From positions 1 to 64,000 of the forward strand of contig CAYVQZ010000022.1 in assembly GCA_964453435.1 (NCBI GenBank): a stretch of DNA of 64,000 nucleotides. Reading direction: 5' to 3'. Every line of letters begins with the position of its first letter. Positions within the stretch are counted from its first letter, which is position 1. Under the pieces are notes generated by a model that was not told the DNA's origin, did no database searches, and worked only from the letters and a program-made list of their open reading frames with translations. The position numbers and the translations under genes were made by a program. Origin of the DNA: CAYVQZ01 sp964453435. GTDB taxonomy: Bacteria > Abyssobacteria > SURF-5. Shown piece after piece: positions 51,750 through 61,366 of this stretch.

Positions 51750-53948
51750 TCACTTGATATAGCCCAGACTCCTGAGGTTCTCGACATCGCGCGGGGCATA
51801 GCGCGGAGAGGTCTCGCTCCGCTGTTCCTCCCGGCAGAGATAATCTTCATGAATTGCTCGCCAGTGAGCGGCGAGTTCAGGACTGTCCGCGAGAATATTG
51901 ATTGATTCATCAGGGTCAACGCTCAAGTCATAGAGCCGCTCTCCGTCGGGCCCCGCGATATATTTCATTTCACGCGAACGGAAGCAAATCCGATTCGAAA
52001 GGTCCTCCGCGATTATGTGCTCGCGATCGAGGCGCCGCTCTCTGCCTTCTATCAAGGGGAGCAAATTCATTCCGGCGCCTTTCAACTCATCCTCCAATCC
52101 TGCAGCCGCCAAGACCGTAGGCGCCAGGTCGATTATTGACACCAATTCATCCACCTTTTGGACATGGTCCATCCCGGGAACATGCATAATCAGAGGAACA
52201 TGAATCAAATCTTCGGTGAGATCATGCCCGTGGCAGAAATAATACCCGTGCTCGCCCATCGCTTCCCCGTGGTCGGCCGTGAAGATCACCACTGATTTAT
52301 CCCACAGGCCTCTTTTCTTGAGCTGTTCGAGCAGGTCGCCGATAAGGTCGTCTGCATATGCAATTTCCCCATTATAGCGAATCCGATAGTCAGCCGGAGA
52401 GTTGTGGCCCGGTATATATTGGTACATGGGGATGCCGTTCCTGCCGTCGTTGTCGGTAACAGGCAGGACCTTTTGGTCGTCTCGGCTCATGCGCTCGGGA
52501 ATGCGTCTCAAATACCTTTCGGGAGGAATGTAAGGTCCATGCGGGTCCTGGTAATGAACCCAGAGAAAGAACCGCCGCTCGCCTATTGCATCAAGAAAAC
52601 CGAACACATATTCGTTGGTTTTCTCGGCAGTTCTCTCAATCACCCCGCGCGAAAGCGGGAACGAGGTGTACGTGTCGTCATAAATGCGGAATCCCTGCCA
52701 AAAGCGCCGTTTCCGATGGAGCACCGAATTGCTGACAAAGGCGGCGGTGAGATACCCGTTCCGAGATAATATTTTCGCAAGCGTTTCCTGGTCGGGTATA
52801 ATCTTCGGCTTGCCCGGCACACCGACAGAGTGAACGGTGCGATATGTTGACGTCATCATGGACCACACGGCGGGCGCGGTGTACGGAGCGGTCGAAGCAC
52901 AATTCGTGAAAATCGTAGACTGTTCGCCGAAAACATCAAGTTTCGGAGTCGTCTTCAAGTTATAGCCGTATGAACCCATGTGGTCGGCGCGAAGCGTGTC
53001 GAGCGTTATAAGGATGACATTGGGGCGCTCGCTCCGGGTTTCCGCCTTTGCCGAAGAAAGCATCCCCGACGCGAAAGCCGCTCCAAGAACGCCCGCAAAC
53101 AGGAGGGCGGGGCGCGACGGCTTCTGAAGCATGTTGCTCGAAATTCTTTCCAAGAGATGCTCCAACCGGAATGTCTTCAGCCACACCAACGCCACGGTCA
53201 ACGCAACCAGAGTCACCAGTGCGACGATTATCCAACCGGTGTTGGTCGCGGAAGGATTCTGCAAAGGCCATAGAAGGGAAACGGCCGCGGCCACAAGACA
53301 AGCGAGAGACCAGGAGATGAGCAAAAAGGCAGGCGACGGCTTTTGCTGGCGTCGGCCGGACATCAAAATGACCGAGATGCTATGGACCGGCGCCGCGACA
53401 GCCACAGAAACCGGCACGGAGACATAGGGAACAAGCAACAGGAGACCGCTCAACCAGTGGCCATCGAGAAAGCGAGAGGCCAGCATCGGAGGACTCATAT
53501 ACGGAGAGATTATGAGGAGCCTTCCTGTCCAATGCCCGTGCATCAACCGGAAGAGAGCCACAGAGCTCAGCAGGTATGCAGACAGCCAAATCGCGAGAAA
53601 GGAAAGACGGTCAAGCCGGAAACTTCTGTTTCTCGTTTTCCGCAGGAACAGAGAATCAAGCCCGAGCCCGAGCATGAGCCAGAAGCCTATCCAGATCGCC
53701 GGACCGGCGCCAAATAAGACATGCATCGTTCGCTGGACGGCAAAGCTTCCCATCCAGCTTTCGGTTACCAGAATCCACCTCTGCGGCTCGCGCAGGACCG
53801 CAACGAACTGCGCGGCGGCGCCGCCCCCGGCGAAAAGCAGCAGGAGCGCGAGGCTTCGAAACAGTTTTCGCCCGCCATCGTGAATGACGATAGCTGTGCC
53901 CGAACCTCCGGTCTTGTCAATTACGGGTTCGTCAGGATTGGCTTTCAT
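51750..53948 (-). CDS. Membrane-anchored sulfatase-fold protein
   Basis: 732 residues. The first ~310 contain about seven hydrophobic helices (FRSLALLLLFAGGGAAAQFV, AIWIGFWLMLGLGLDSLFL, WIIVALVTLVALTVALVWL). The periplasmic catalytic domain begins PNVILITLDTLRADHMGSYG near 325 and has IFTADHGEAMGEHGYYFCHG. The nucleophile region reads STAPYTAPAVWSMMTS, again threonine in place of the formylglycine cysteine. The layout (membrane half plus alkaline-phosphatase-fold half) is that of phosphoglycerol or phosphoethanolamine transferases and some sulfatases. It is convergent with the plus-strand lipoprotein gene. Confidence 0.82.
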   Translation of the reverse strand: MKANPDEPVIDKTGGSGTAIVIHDGGRKLFRSLALLLLFAGGGAAAQFVAVLREPQRWILVTESWMGSFAVQRTMHVLFGAGPAIWIGFWLMLGLGLDSLFLRKTRNRSFRLDRLSFLAIWLSAYLLSSVALFRLMHGHWTGRLLIISPYMSPPMLASRFLDGHWLSGLLLLVPYVSVPVSVAVAAPVHSISVILMSGRRQQKPSPAFLLISWSLACLVAAAVSLLWPLQNPSATNTGWIIVALVTLVALTVALVWLKTFRLEHLLERISSNMLQKPSRPALLFAGVLGAAFASGMLSSAKAETRSERPNVILITLDTLRADHMGSYGYNLKTTPKLDVFGEQSTIFTNCASTAPYTAPAVWSMMTSTYRTVHSVGVPGKPKIIPDQETLAKILSRNGYLTAAFVSNSVLHRKRRFWQGFRIYDDTYTSFPLSRGVIERTAEKTNEYVFGFLDAIGERRFFLWVHYQDPHGPYIPPERYLRRIPERMSRDDQKVLPVTDNDGRNGIPMYQYIPGHNSPADYRIRYNGEIAYADDLIGDLLEQLKKRGLWDKSVVIFTADHGEAMGEHGYYFCHGHDLTEDLIHVPLIMHVPGMDHVQKVDELVSIIDLAPTVLAAAGLEDELKGAGMNLLPLIEGRERRLDREHIIAEDLSNRICFRSREMKYIAGPDGERLYDLSVDPDESINILADSPELAAHWRAIHEDYLCREEQRSETSPRYAPRDVENLRSLGYIK

Positions 53949-54119
53949 AACTTCAACAGGTGTTATTCTTTTCCTTCAACAACACTTCCAAATATAAAGA
54001 TCGCGGCGCGCCTTGTCAATCGAACCCATGGTCGAAGGCCAAATGAACCGGTCGGAGTTCTTTTCTCAAACAGACTGCGGGTCATCACTTTCCACTTGCT
54101 CCGAACATGGAAATGGCGT

Positions 54120-56144
54120 CTATTCCTCCGAGAGGTTGTTCCGGATTTCGGCGGGAATGAGGATTGCCCAGTAGTCTTGTTGCCTTATGACGGTCGCACT
54201 CGGGTTCATGGATTGCGCTTTACGCAGAAACATCTCCTCGGCTGGCCCGGGGTCGACGACGAGCGCGGTGGCTGGCCGCAAAGCGAATTCCTCCGCCATG
54301 GCCTCAATATCTTCGAACTCCATCCAACGAATGTGCGCCCTGTCGCTCCCTGGACGAGACCTGTCGTAGGTGATCAAATGGAGCAAAAACGGGAAGTCCT
54401 TCAGCCGATTTGAGATGAAGACAGAATAGGACGGTGGAATCGACCGCACGAATTCGGCGGCCTTTCTGGGATGTGGCTCCCGGCCCAATGCGGAATCCGT
54501 GTCGGCGTAAACAAGGAACAAGCTGGTCAGCGAAATTGTGGCGAGAAAAAACAGGACAAGCATTCGCGACAAATTGCGGCTTTGAAATCCGCCAAAAGAC
54601 TCATTGACTCTCCAAACCTTCGCAAGCAGCAATCCCCCTATCATTGCCGGCACAGGAACCAGCGTGGCGAATAATCTGCGCTCCGCAAAACCGAAGCCCG
54701 TCGCCGCAGGCAGAAAAGCGACGGGTATCCACAATAGCACAAGCAGGTTCTCGAAAGTTTTCCTGAAACCCGCGAGCACGCCCAACCCGAGGAGAAAGAG
54801 TACGCCGGAAATGGGATTCGGATAGAAGGTATTCGATGGGTGGTGTGTCTTGGGCATCAATTGGGTCGCCGCTTGGAACCCTCTGAGCACATTTCCAATG
54901 AAAACATGAGTCGGGCGCAAGCCGGAATATTCGGCGGCGGCCAGAAAGTTGCCGGATTTTCCGTACAGACGGAGGAATTCCTTGAGGTTCTCCCACCCGA
55001 TAGTAAGATGGGGAAGGAGAACCAACAGGAACGCGGCGGTGAAAGCGCATATCTCGGCGAATGACATGCCTCTGCGGCCGCGATTTGCAGCGAGGAACCT
55101 CCCCGCAACAACCACCGCTATCGCAAAGGGGGCCATGACAAAACATGAGGCATACAAGTACAACGTTGCTCCCGTCAGGGCGCCCAGAAGAGCGAAGTTC
55201 CATTTCCCCCCGATTCGTACGGCGCGGATCAGAACAAAGAGCAGAAGCGCCAGAAACATCGGCCCTTCTATCTCGTGCACCCCGAATTTGCTGTACCCCA
55301 CGTGCCAGGGATCGGCGGCTACCAGGAATGCGGAAAACATGCCCGCTTTGCTTCCCCACAGCTTCTTGCAGAGGATATAAACGAGGAGGATGGTAAACGT
55401 CCCCTCGAGGGCTGAGACAGTTCGGTGTTGAAACAATCCGACCCCGAAAGCCGAAAAGGCGAGACGAATTGCCGCAATCCTGATCAAATGGATTTTCCGA
55501 ACGTCCGGCTGTTCGAAAAAGGATTGGGGATGCTCGCCAACCTCGAGAGCCGCCTTCGCGAAAAGCTGTTCGTCAACCGTATAGCGGACCGGAAAAACGT
55601 CCAGCTGATAGAGTCGCACCGCAAGCCCAAAGAGAACGATCGCCATGACAACTAATTTCTCGACGCGGGCCGAGCGTGAAATCTCCGGTCGGTTCACACG
55701 CTCAAAACGCCCGGCTGCCCAGCCCAGCATGGGAAGAATTAGTCCGCCGGCCAATATCCACGTGCGGCCGGATATGCCTTGGAGCCCGTAGATCAGGAAA
55801 AAGGCTCCAGCCAAAACAAGGAGCCATCTGTTCAAAATAGCGGGCGTTCCCAGCTTTCGGAGCACGAGTGAACGCGTTGCGGAAAGGGCTGCAACCGCAA
55901 GCGTCAGAAGCGCCGGCGCAGTCAAGGGCGAGCCACCCCAATGGTACATTCTCGAGCCCAAAACAATTGCCCGATTCATTATTGCGCCCAGCTCCTCCAG
56001 CACAAATCCTTGACTCAACGCCTGGGCCGACATGCGACGATAGACGAGGAAAAAGAGCGTGCCGGCGAACACGGTCCACAGTGTCGCCGCGAGCGCTCGG
56101 CGCGAGTTTGAGCGGATAGGCTCCAGAAATCCGGAATCATTCAT
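54120..56144 (-). CDS. GT39/ArnT-like membrane glycosyltransferase (I)
   Basis: 674 residues with about 12 helices (ALAATLWTVFAGTLFFLVY near 17 onward). The loop FPVRYTVDEQLFAKAALEV near 193 contains the Asp-Glu pair that marks GT-C catalytic loops. Several further helices and a soluble C-terminal part (SIPPSYSVFISNRLKDF) follow. It is expected to move a sugar from a polyprenyl phosphate onto a lipid or protein outside the membrane. The next gene, another GT39-like protein, lies 6 bp away. Confidence 0.75.
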   Translation of the reverse strand: MNDSGFLEPIRSNSRRALAATLWTVFAGTLFFLVYRRMSAQALSQGFVLEELGAIMNRAIVLGSRMYHWGGSPLTAPALLTLAVAALSATRSLVLRKLGTPAILNRWLLVLAGAFFLIYGLQGISGRTWILAGGLILPMLGWAAGRFERVNRPEISRSARVEKLVVMAIVLFGLAVRLYQLDVFPVRYTVDEQLFAKAALEVGEHPQSFFEQPDVRKIHLIRIAAIRLAFSAFGVGLFQHRTVSALEGTFTILLVYILCKKLWGSKAGMFSAFLVAADPWHVGYSKFGVHEIEGPMFLALLLFVLIRAVRIGGKWNFALLGALTGATLYLYASCFVMAPFAIAVVVAGRFLAANRGRRGMSFAEICAFTAAFLLVLLPHLTIGWENLKEFLRLYGKSGNFLAAAEYSGLRPTHVFIGNVLRGFQAATQLMPKTHHPSNTFYPNPISGVLFLLGLGVLAGFRKTFENLLVLLWIPVAFLPAATGFGFAERRLFATLVPVPAMIGGLLLAKVWRVNESFGGFQSRNLSRMLVLFFLATISLTSLFLVYADTDSALGREPHPRKAAEFVRSIPPSYSVFISNRLKDFPFLLHLITYDRSRPGSDRAHIRWMEFEDIEAMAEEFALRPATALVVDPGPAEEMFLRKAQSMNPSATVIRQQDYWAILIPAEIRNNLSEE

Positions 56145-56150
56145 AGAATG

Positions 56151-57830
56151 CTAGTTATGCTGGGGTGCAGGTTGTCCGGAGGATGTCCGGCTCGCCCCCT
56201 TTTTATCTGTTCGGGAATTCTTCTGTGAGGTTCGCAAATCAAATATTATTGTGTCGGGCCGGCTCGGGTCTGTGAAGAACAAACTATTCTCGAAAAGGTA
56301 GTCGCGCATCTCACTCCTCTCGCGCCCTTCGCCTGCAAGCGCTTCCGAAAACACGAACAGAGAAATTCCTTCTTCTTCAATCGCCTCGCGTAAGCGCTCC
56401 AAGGAGGATATCCCCCCATAGTAATTGCGGCCAAGATAAAAGTAGAAGGCCGGCGACATGGCTCCGTAGCCGTACCCAAAATCATTAACTCCCCCAACCG
56501 ACTCGCTCTCTCCGAGGAATCCGCTCAGGCTGGTGGCTAGAGCGTATCCGCGTTGGTTTTCCGGTTGCCATACCATGAGATCGTATTTCCTCTGCGTTTT
56601 GTAACTCATGAAGGCGAGGTAGGCTGTCAGCAGAACCGCAAGGAAAAGCGTCAACCACCGTTCCTTCGCTGTTGCCGTTTTGGGTTCCACCAGCGCTCGC
56701 GCGCACGAGACGGCCAGAAAAGGAGAGAAAAGGGTCAAGAAATGCAGATGGCTGCCGACCATCCCGAGGAAGATCAAAAAGAACAGCGCTGGCAGGAGCA
56801 AGACCATGAAAAGGAACGAATCGCCCGAACCTCGGTTGTTTTTCCAAAAAATTGTCCCGAGTATCCAGAAAGTTGAAAGAACGAGCACGGGGATAGTCAG
56901 CAACTCGCGGTAGTTCGGAATCAACTTGCGGACGTTGATGCTGAAGAACCCTCTTATATAGGAGATATTGAACACGCTTTCAGCGAGCGCTTTGGAACCG
57001 AGGGCCTCCGGATTCTGACGCAGCAGAAGAATCTGAGTGACGTATCCCAACCCAACGAGCAGGCACGAACCGACTATCACGCACAGCGCCGTTCGATGCC
57101 TTTTCCATGTCCCGGTCACCAGGGCGTGAATGAGAATCACGGGAGCGGCCAGATAACCCACAATATGATGCAAACACCCAAGCGCCACCGCCAGGACGAC
57201 AAGGTAACAGTGCGCTTTTGATTCGGAGTTCGACCAAAGGGTGTATGCAAGCACGGCGGCTGTGGGAAACAGAAAAACCCATGCGGTGTAAAGCAGAAAC
57301 ATATTCACGGGAAGCAGCAACATGAGGATACTGCTCAGGGCGGCCGTTCGATGGTCGAAAAGCCTCCATGCCCCGACACACACAAGGGAAAACAGGGCCG
57401 CGGCGTAGGCGAGCTCGACCATTCGGAAACTGAGCGTCGTAACCCCGAAAAGTCGGAAACCCAGCGATTGAACAATGAAATAAGCCGGCATCTCGGTGAA
57501 CTTGAACACGAGGTTATCCGGGGCGGGATTCAGGTTGTCGCAGACACCCAGCCAGTTGCTGAAGTAGCCGTGGCGAAGATAATTCAGTGCCCTGACCGCA
57601 TAGAACGGTTCTCCCGCGAAAGGTTTGCCGTAATCTCTGAATGGCTCGGCGAGATGCCGGAGATTGAGAAGAATGAAAAGCGCTCCGGCAAGAAAAATTA
57701 TGGTCAGACACGCATACCGAACGCGCGAACTATCGCCCGAAAACAGTCCGTTTCCTGATTCGGAATTTGCGCGGCGCATGCTGTGGACGGCTGTCGAGAC
57801 CGACCGGTTGCACGTATCCAGTCGAATCAT
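56151..57830 (-). CDS. GT39-like membrane glycosyltransferase (II)
   Basis: 559 residues from the ATG at 57830 (a TTG two codons earlier and a later ATG at about residue 18 are also possible). About ten helices start near 40 (YACLTIIFLAGALFILLNL). The first loop, YGKPFAGEPFYAVRALNYL, resembles GT-C acceptor loops, and LMLLLPVNMFLLYTAWVFLF and WLTLFLAVLLTAYLAFM are later helices. Overall layout as in the adjacent gene 6 bp downstream; the two may work together. Sugar and acceptor unknown. Confidence 0.7.
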   Translation of the reverse strand: MIRLDTCNRSVSTAVHSMRRANSESGNGLFSGDSSRVRYACLTIIFLAGALFILLNLRHLAEPFRDYGKPFAGEPFYAVRALNYLRHGYFSNWLGVCDNLNPAPDNLVFKFTEMPAYFIVQSLGFRLFGVTTLSFRMVELAYAAALFSLVCVGAWRLFDHRTAALSSILMLLLPVNMFLLYTAWVFLFPTAAVLAYTLWSNSESKAHCYLVVLAVALGCLHHIVGYLAAPVILIHALVTGTWKRHRTALCVIVGSCLLVGLGYVTQILLLRQNPEALGSKALAESVFNISYIRGFFSINVRKLIPNYRELLTIPVLVLSTFWILGTIFWKNNRGSGDSFLFMVLLLPALFFLIFLGMVGSHLHFLTLFSPFLAVSCARALVEPKTATAKERWLTLFLAVLLTAYLAFMSYKTQRKYDLMVWQPENQRGYALATSLSGFLGESESVGGVNDFGYGYGAMSPAFYFYLGRNYYGGISSLERLREAIEEEGISLFVFSEALAGEGRERSEMRDYLFENSLFFTDPSRPDTIIFDLRTSQKNSRTDKKGASRTSSGQPAPQHN

Positions 57831-57905
57831 TCCCAATTATACCACGACAAGACGAACCTCTTGTGGTCCGACCAACGAGCGGAATCAAAAAAATGCAGCC
57901 CGAGC

Positions 57906-58772
57906 TTACAGAGAAATGTCCCGCTCCTCCCGCGCCGATACAGCCCTTTGTTGCGATTCCTCTCCGGACGGCCCGGCAGACGTTTCGGGCTCCACTATGC
58001 GATAGTAGGATTCTTCGAAAAGTTTTCGTCCGCTCTCGTCGAAAAGCCCGAATTTCCCGAGATGCATTCTCTGGAGCCTGAATTTGAGGGAAGTAAGCAC
58101 GCATCCGAACCCGTACTTCATGCTGCGAGTGAAATTGATGGAAGACGCCTCGGGGAAGTACTTTGTGGGGCAGGATATCTCGCCTATCTTATATTTCCAG
58201 AAGATAATCTGGGCGAGCATTTCATTATCGAAAACGAAGTCATCGGAATTCTCGAGCAATGGGAGCGACTCCAGCACCTTCCTTGAAAATGCCCGGTAAC
58301 CGGTATGATATTCGGAGAGTTTGTAAAAAAGCAGCAGGTTCTCGAACATTGTCAGAAACCTGTTGGAGATGTATTTGTAAACCGGCATTCCGCCCTTCAG
58401 CGCGCCCACTCCGAGGATGCGTGAGGCAATGACCACGTCGTATTCGCCCACCGCGATGAGCGACACCATTGCGGTAATCAGCTTCGGCGAATACTGGTAA
58501 TCAGGATGAAGCATGACCACGATGTCCGCGCCCGTCTTCAGAGCCTCGCGATAGCAGGTTTTTTGGTTGCGTCCATATCCGAAGTTCCTCGCGTGAATGA
58601 ACGTTTTGATGCCAAGTTTTTTGGACATCTCGATTGTGTCGTCATGACTGCCGTCGTCAACGAGCAGTATCGTGTCAACGACATCCAGCGGGACTTCGTC
58701 GTAGGTTTGCTTCAACGTCTTGCCCGCGTTGTAGGCGGGCATTACGACTGCAACCCTCTTTCCCTCAATCAC
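57906..58772 (-). CDS. Glycosyltransferase family 2
   Basis: 288 residues starting with GTG at 58772 (GGAG eight bases upstream). The GT-A domain has VAVVMPAYNAGKTLKQTYD, LLVDDGSHDDT and VVMLHPDYQYSP as the metal-binding segment. Unlike the other two GT2 proteins it has no evident C-terminal membrane helices. It ends RLQRMHLGKFGLFDESGRKLF. It may supply a precursor or transfer for the two GT39-like genes next to it. Confidence 0.87.
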   Translation of the reverse strand: MIEGKRVAVVMPAYNAGKTLKQTYDEVPLDVVDTILLVDDGSHDDTIEMSKKLGIKTFIHARNFGYGRNQKTCYREALKTGADIVVMLHPDYQYSPKLITAMVSLIAVGEYDVVIASRILGVGALKGGMPVYKYISNRFLTMFENLLLFYKLSEYHTGYRAFSRKVLESLPLLENSDDFVFDNEMLAQIIFWKYKIGEISCPTKYFPEASSINFTRSMKYGFGCVLTSLKFRLQRMHLGKFGLFDESGRKLFEESYYRIVEPETSAGPSGEESQQRAVSAREERDISL

Positions 58773-58893
58773 TGTCCATTCTCCGAGGTGTCATTCAGCG
58801 ACCCCGATACGCCTCACCATCCTACCAGAAGAGAATTGCCGAATCAATAAGCGCTTGCATGCATTCGGTCTTCGCCGGGACCTCTTCGGGCGG

Positions 58894-60381
58894 TCATTTT
58901 CCCATCATCACGCGGCGCGACTTTTCGGACAGCTTTTTTTCCTCGGCCTCCTCAAGCTTTTCATCCACGCGCTCGCGATGAATCTCGATGCCATGATAGA
59001 GGAATGACTTCTGGATGAAGTCGAATTGGCCCTCGATAGCCTTTCGGGTGGACCTGTATCCGTGAACCAGAGCGAGGTCCATAAGTTTGCGCGATGCATT
59101 GAGCGGATTGTGAAACATGGTGGGGTCTTCCGGATCGGGCTCAATCAGTATCGTGGTTACCTTCGGATTTTCGGACTGATAGCGTTCGATCTTGCGAAGG
59201 ATAATCTGGTGCAGCATGCTGCGGTACGATTGCTCCAGGATACCCAACGGGCCGAGGTCTTTCAAAAGACCCTTCCTCTTGCTTACGAACGGAACAAGCG
59301 GGTTCACGCAAATGACAAGGTCGGCGCCGCGTTCGATCGCAATGTCGAGATTGGCGGCATTGCAGATCGCCCCGTCGATGTAATAACGGCCGTCGATCTT
59401 GACGGGGCTGTAGGTCAGCGGCAGCGCGATAGAGGCTTCGACCGCCTGGGATATCGGAGTATCCATATCATCGGCTGCGCCGAACACGCGTCTTTCGGTG
59501 GTATCGAGGTCGGTCGCGATGATATATAACTCTGCGCCTCGGTCTCTGAGATCGGCGAAACTGTTTGTTCCCTGAGCCTCCTCCAATATATTTTCAAGGA
59601 AATGCCGTATCCGTTTGGCCGAAAGAAGGCTGGTCATGAAAAAGCTAGAGAGAAAGAGGGGGATATCCTTGTTGGGCTCCCCCCAGAGAGAGGACAAACC
59701 ACGAAACAGGTTGGGCACAAACATCGCCATTTTATAGAAGAATTCTGAGATATTCGGATAATAGGCCTGCGCCCATTCGAGTTTGCGCCTCTCCAGCATC
59801 ATTCGGAACGGAATTTTATTGGCGGCGCACGTTGCGACGAAAGCGCCGGCGCTGATACCGACATAGATATCGAAATCGTGAACCCCAAAATCATAAAGCG
59901 CCCTGAGACTGCCGAACTCGATGAAGCCTCCGAGTATGCCTCCCCCTTCGAGCAACAGCGCTGTTTTCCCGCGTCCCATCCTGGGAGCGAGAAGCATATG
60001 AACAAATTGCTCCGCGCCTTCTATCTTCTCACAGTAGAAGTCAACGCCGCCGACCCGTCCCCATGTGTAGGATTCCACCGAACGGTCGTCGTTGACCAGC
60101 CCGATCCTGCCGCTGTAAACTCGTCGAAGTTTCTTGAGAGCCGGCATGATGACAGAAGCGTTTCCGCCCGGAAGGTTCAGGAGAATTCCGTTCAAGTAGT
60201 AGTTCAGAAACGAGTGGGCGGACTCGATATCGGAGCAGCTCATAATTTCGAGCGTGCCGCCCTGGCGCTTCGCGGTGTTCCGGAGGATTCTCTTGACATT
60301 TGAAAGGTTGCGCGGCCTGTCGCTCACGATAAGCACGCGGGCAGCGCCATCTGTGCTCACCGGCAAGTTCGTGCCTTTCAT
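58894..60381 (-). CDS. Patatin-like phospholipase fused to a receiver-like domain
   Basis: 495 residues. Residues 14-125 look like a response-regulator receiver fold (ARVLIVSDRPRNLSNVKRIL), but the usual phosphorylated aspartate position reads LLNLPGG with Asn69. The patatin domain follows: glycine loop EGGGILGG (145-152) with Leu instead of the usual Arg/Lys; the serine in GISAG (175-179, Ser177); and the dyad aspartate in YIDGAICN (336-338). Such proteins are serine lipases. The C-terminal 50 residues are charged. GAGGAGA precedes the ATG. A promoter candidate is at 60423-60452. Confidence 0.88.
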   Translation of the reverse strand: MKGTNLPVSTDGAARVLIVSDRPRNLSNVKRILRNTAKRQGGTLEIMSCSDIESAHSFLNYYLNGILLNLPGGNASVIMPALKKLRRVYSGRIGLVNDDRSVESYTWGRVGGVDFYCEKIEGAEQFVHMLLAPRMGRGKTALLLEGGGILGGFIEFGSLRALYDFGVHDFDIYVGISAGAFVATCAANKIPFRMMLERRKLEWAQAYYPNISEFFYKMAMFVPNLFRGLSSLWGEPNKDIPLFLSSFFMTSLLSAKRIRHFLENILEEAQGTNSFADLRDRGAELYIIATDLDTTERRVFGAADDMDTPISQAVEASIALPLTYSPVKIDGRYYIDGAICNAANLDIAIERGADLVICVNPLVPFVSKRKGLLKDLGPLGILEQSYRSMLHQIILRKIERYQSENPKVTTILIEPDPEDPTMFHNPLNASRKLMDLALVHGYRSTRKAIEGQFDFIQKSFLYHGIEIHRERVDEKLEEAEEKKLSEKSRRVMMGK

Positions 60382-60422
60382 AAGTCTCCTCGATATTCAG
60401 GAAATTGCTGGAACCCGAGAAA

Positions 60423-60452
60423 ATTCTACCATTTGTCGTTTGGAGTTGTAAA
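60423..60452 (-). promoter_or_regulatory. Sigma70-like promoter of the patatin gene
   Basis: On the minus strand TTTACA (60447-60452), 18 bp and TAGAAT (60423-60428), each five of six to consensus, lie about 42 bp before the start codon. Confidence 0.55.
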
Positions 60453-60589
60453 GGCGGGAGAGCGAATCGGCCGGCGAACTCATTCCGTAAACGTTGATTG
60501 AGACGCCACGGCGGCTGCGTGAGGAGAAGGATTCTTCGAAACTGCCCGAGGCCTGACTCGCTGTAGCATTGCCGGCACGCGTCCTGCGT

Positions 60590-60620
60590 GACTGGCGGGA
60601 TAGATTGGCAGACTGCCCCC
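60590..60620 (-). repeat. Dispersed hairpin element, copy E (short, inverted)
   Basis: On the minus strand GGGGGCAGTCTGCCAATCT is followed by ATCCCGCC. This matches the start of copy B (CCAATCTATCCCGC), but the later hairpin is not kept. Confidence 0.5.
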
Positions 60621-60701
60621 AAAGCGAGGTAATCGAGTCGTTAGACAAATTCCCCGCACACAAGGGCAAATATCGAAGACCGGATTTGCACAACGTAACC
60701 C

Positions 60702-60760
60702 AAAAAGCACGGCTGCGCCGGCAACCATGGCGTGGGTGGAAGAACAAACCGGCGCAGTGC
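60702..60760 (-). terminator. Rho-independent terminator candidate after the exported-protein operon
   Basis: On the minus strand GCACTGCGCCGG pairs with CCGGCGCAGCCGTGC (three-base bulge) and is followed by TTTTTGGG (60702-60706). The loop is long (27 bases). It lies 29 bp past the stop codon of the 60789-61325 gene. Confidence 0.6.
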
Positions 60761-60788
60761 AATCAAGGTCGAAACGTAATTGGCCACA

Positions 60789-61325
60789 TTAGCGCTCGAA
60801 TACGAGATGCTTTACCGTATAGGGATCACCCAGGAAAAAGTCTCCCTTTTCCGTTTTTCCTTCGATAGTGCCGAAATCGGCATTCATGAGCACGTCCTTC
60901 GTCGTTCCGTCCGCAAGAACCATTTTTGCAGAGGTGACATTCTGGATGTATGGAATGTCTTTCGTCACTCGATGAATACAACCGCTGAACCGTATTTCTT
61001 TTACTTTTTGAATGGGAATCTCAGTGCGGCCCGATGCGGTCTGGACCACAAAGCCATCGACCGGTTTTCCCATGTAATCGCGGATGACAAAATCGCGCAC
61101 CGTCACGGTGGCCTCTTCCTGCCACATCAGGCCCGGATGAAAAATGACAGCAGGCCGGTAAGCGCGATCAATGGTAATCGTGATGGTTTTCCCCTGGTCG
61201 ACAAACGCGGCCGAGTCGGAGATAAGAACGCCCGGCTCCGTCTCACCGGCCGCCTTGGATGCAAAAACGACAACCATCGCCAATGCGACCAAAACCATTG
61301 CGGCAATCCGATATTTCATTGTCAT
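60789..61325 (-). CDS. Exported protein, paralogue of the N-terminal half of the OmpA fusion
   Basis: 178 residues. A signal peptide spans about 1-27 (AAMVLVALAMVVVFASKAAG). From residue ~50 the protein matches the upstream gene segment by segment: ITITIDR, DFVIR, VQTASGRTEIPI, EIR, IQN, NADFGTIEGKT, FFL, NPYTV-like DPYTVKHLVF. It has only this ~120-residue module, without the C-terminal OmpA domain. GGAGGTATCACA precedes the ATG; it lies 41 bp after the fusion gene. A possible cell-surface binding partner or secreted subunit; no family recognised. Confidence 0.8.
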   Translation of the reverse strand: MTMKYRIAAMVLVALAMVVVFASKAAGETEPGVLISDSAAFVDQGKTITITIDRAYRPAVIFHPGLMWQEEATVTVRDFVIRDYMGKPVDGFVVQTASGRTEIPIQKVKEIRFSGCIHRVTKDIPYIQNVTSAKMVLADGTTKDVLMNADFGTIEGKTEKGDFFLGDPYTVKHLVFER

Positions 61326-61366
61326 TGTGATACCTCCACTTTTCGAATCTTTTCACTGAACAAGGC

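Larger units (their letters stand above)
60382..60788. other. Intergenic region with promoter, repeat and terminator
   Basis: No gene was found. It holds the patatin promoter (60423-60452), a short copy of the dispersed element (60590-60620) and the terminator of the exported-protein operon (60702-60760). Confidence 0.6.
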
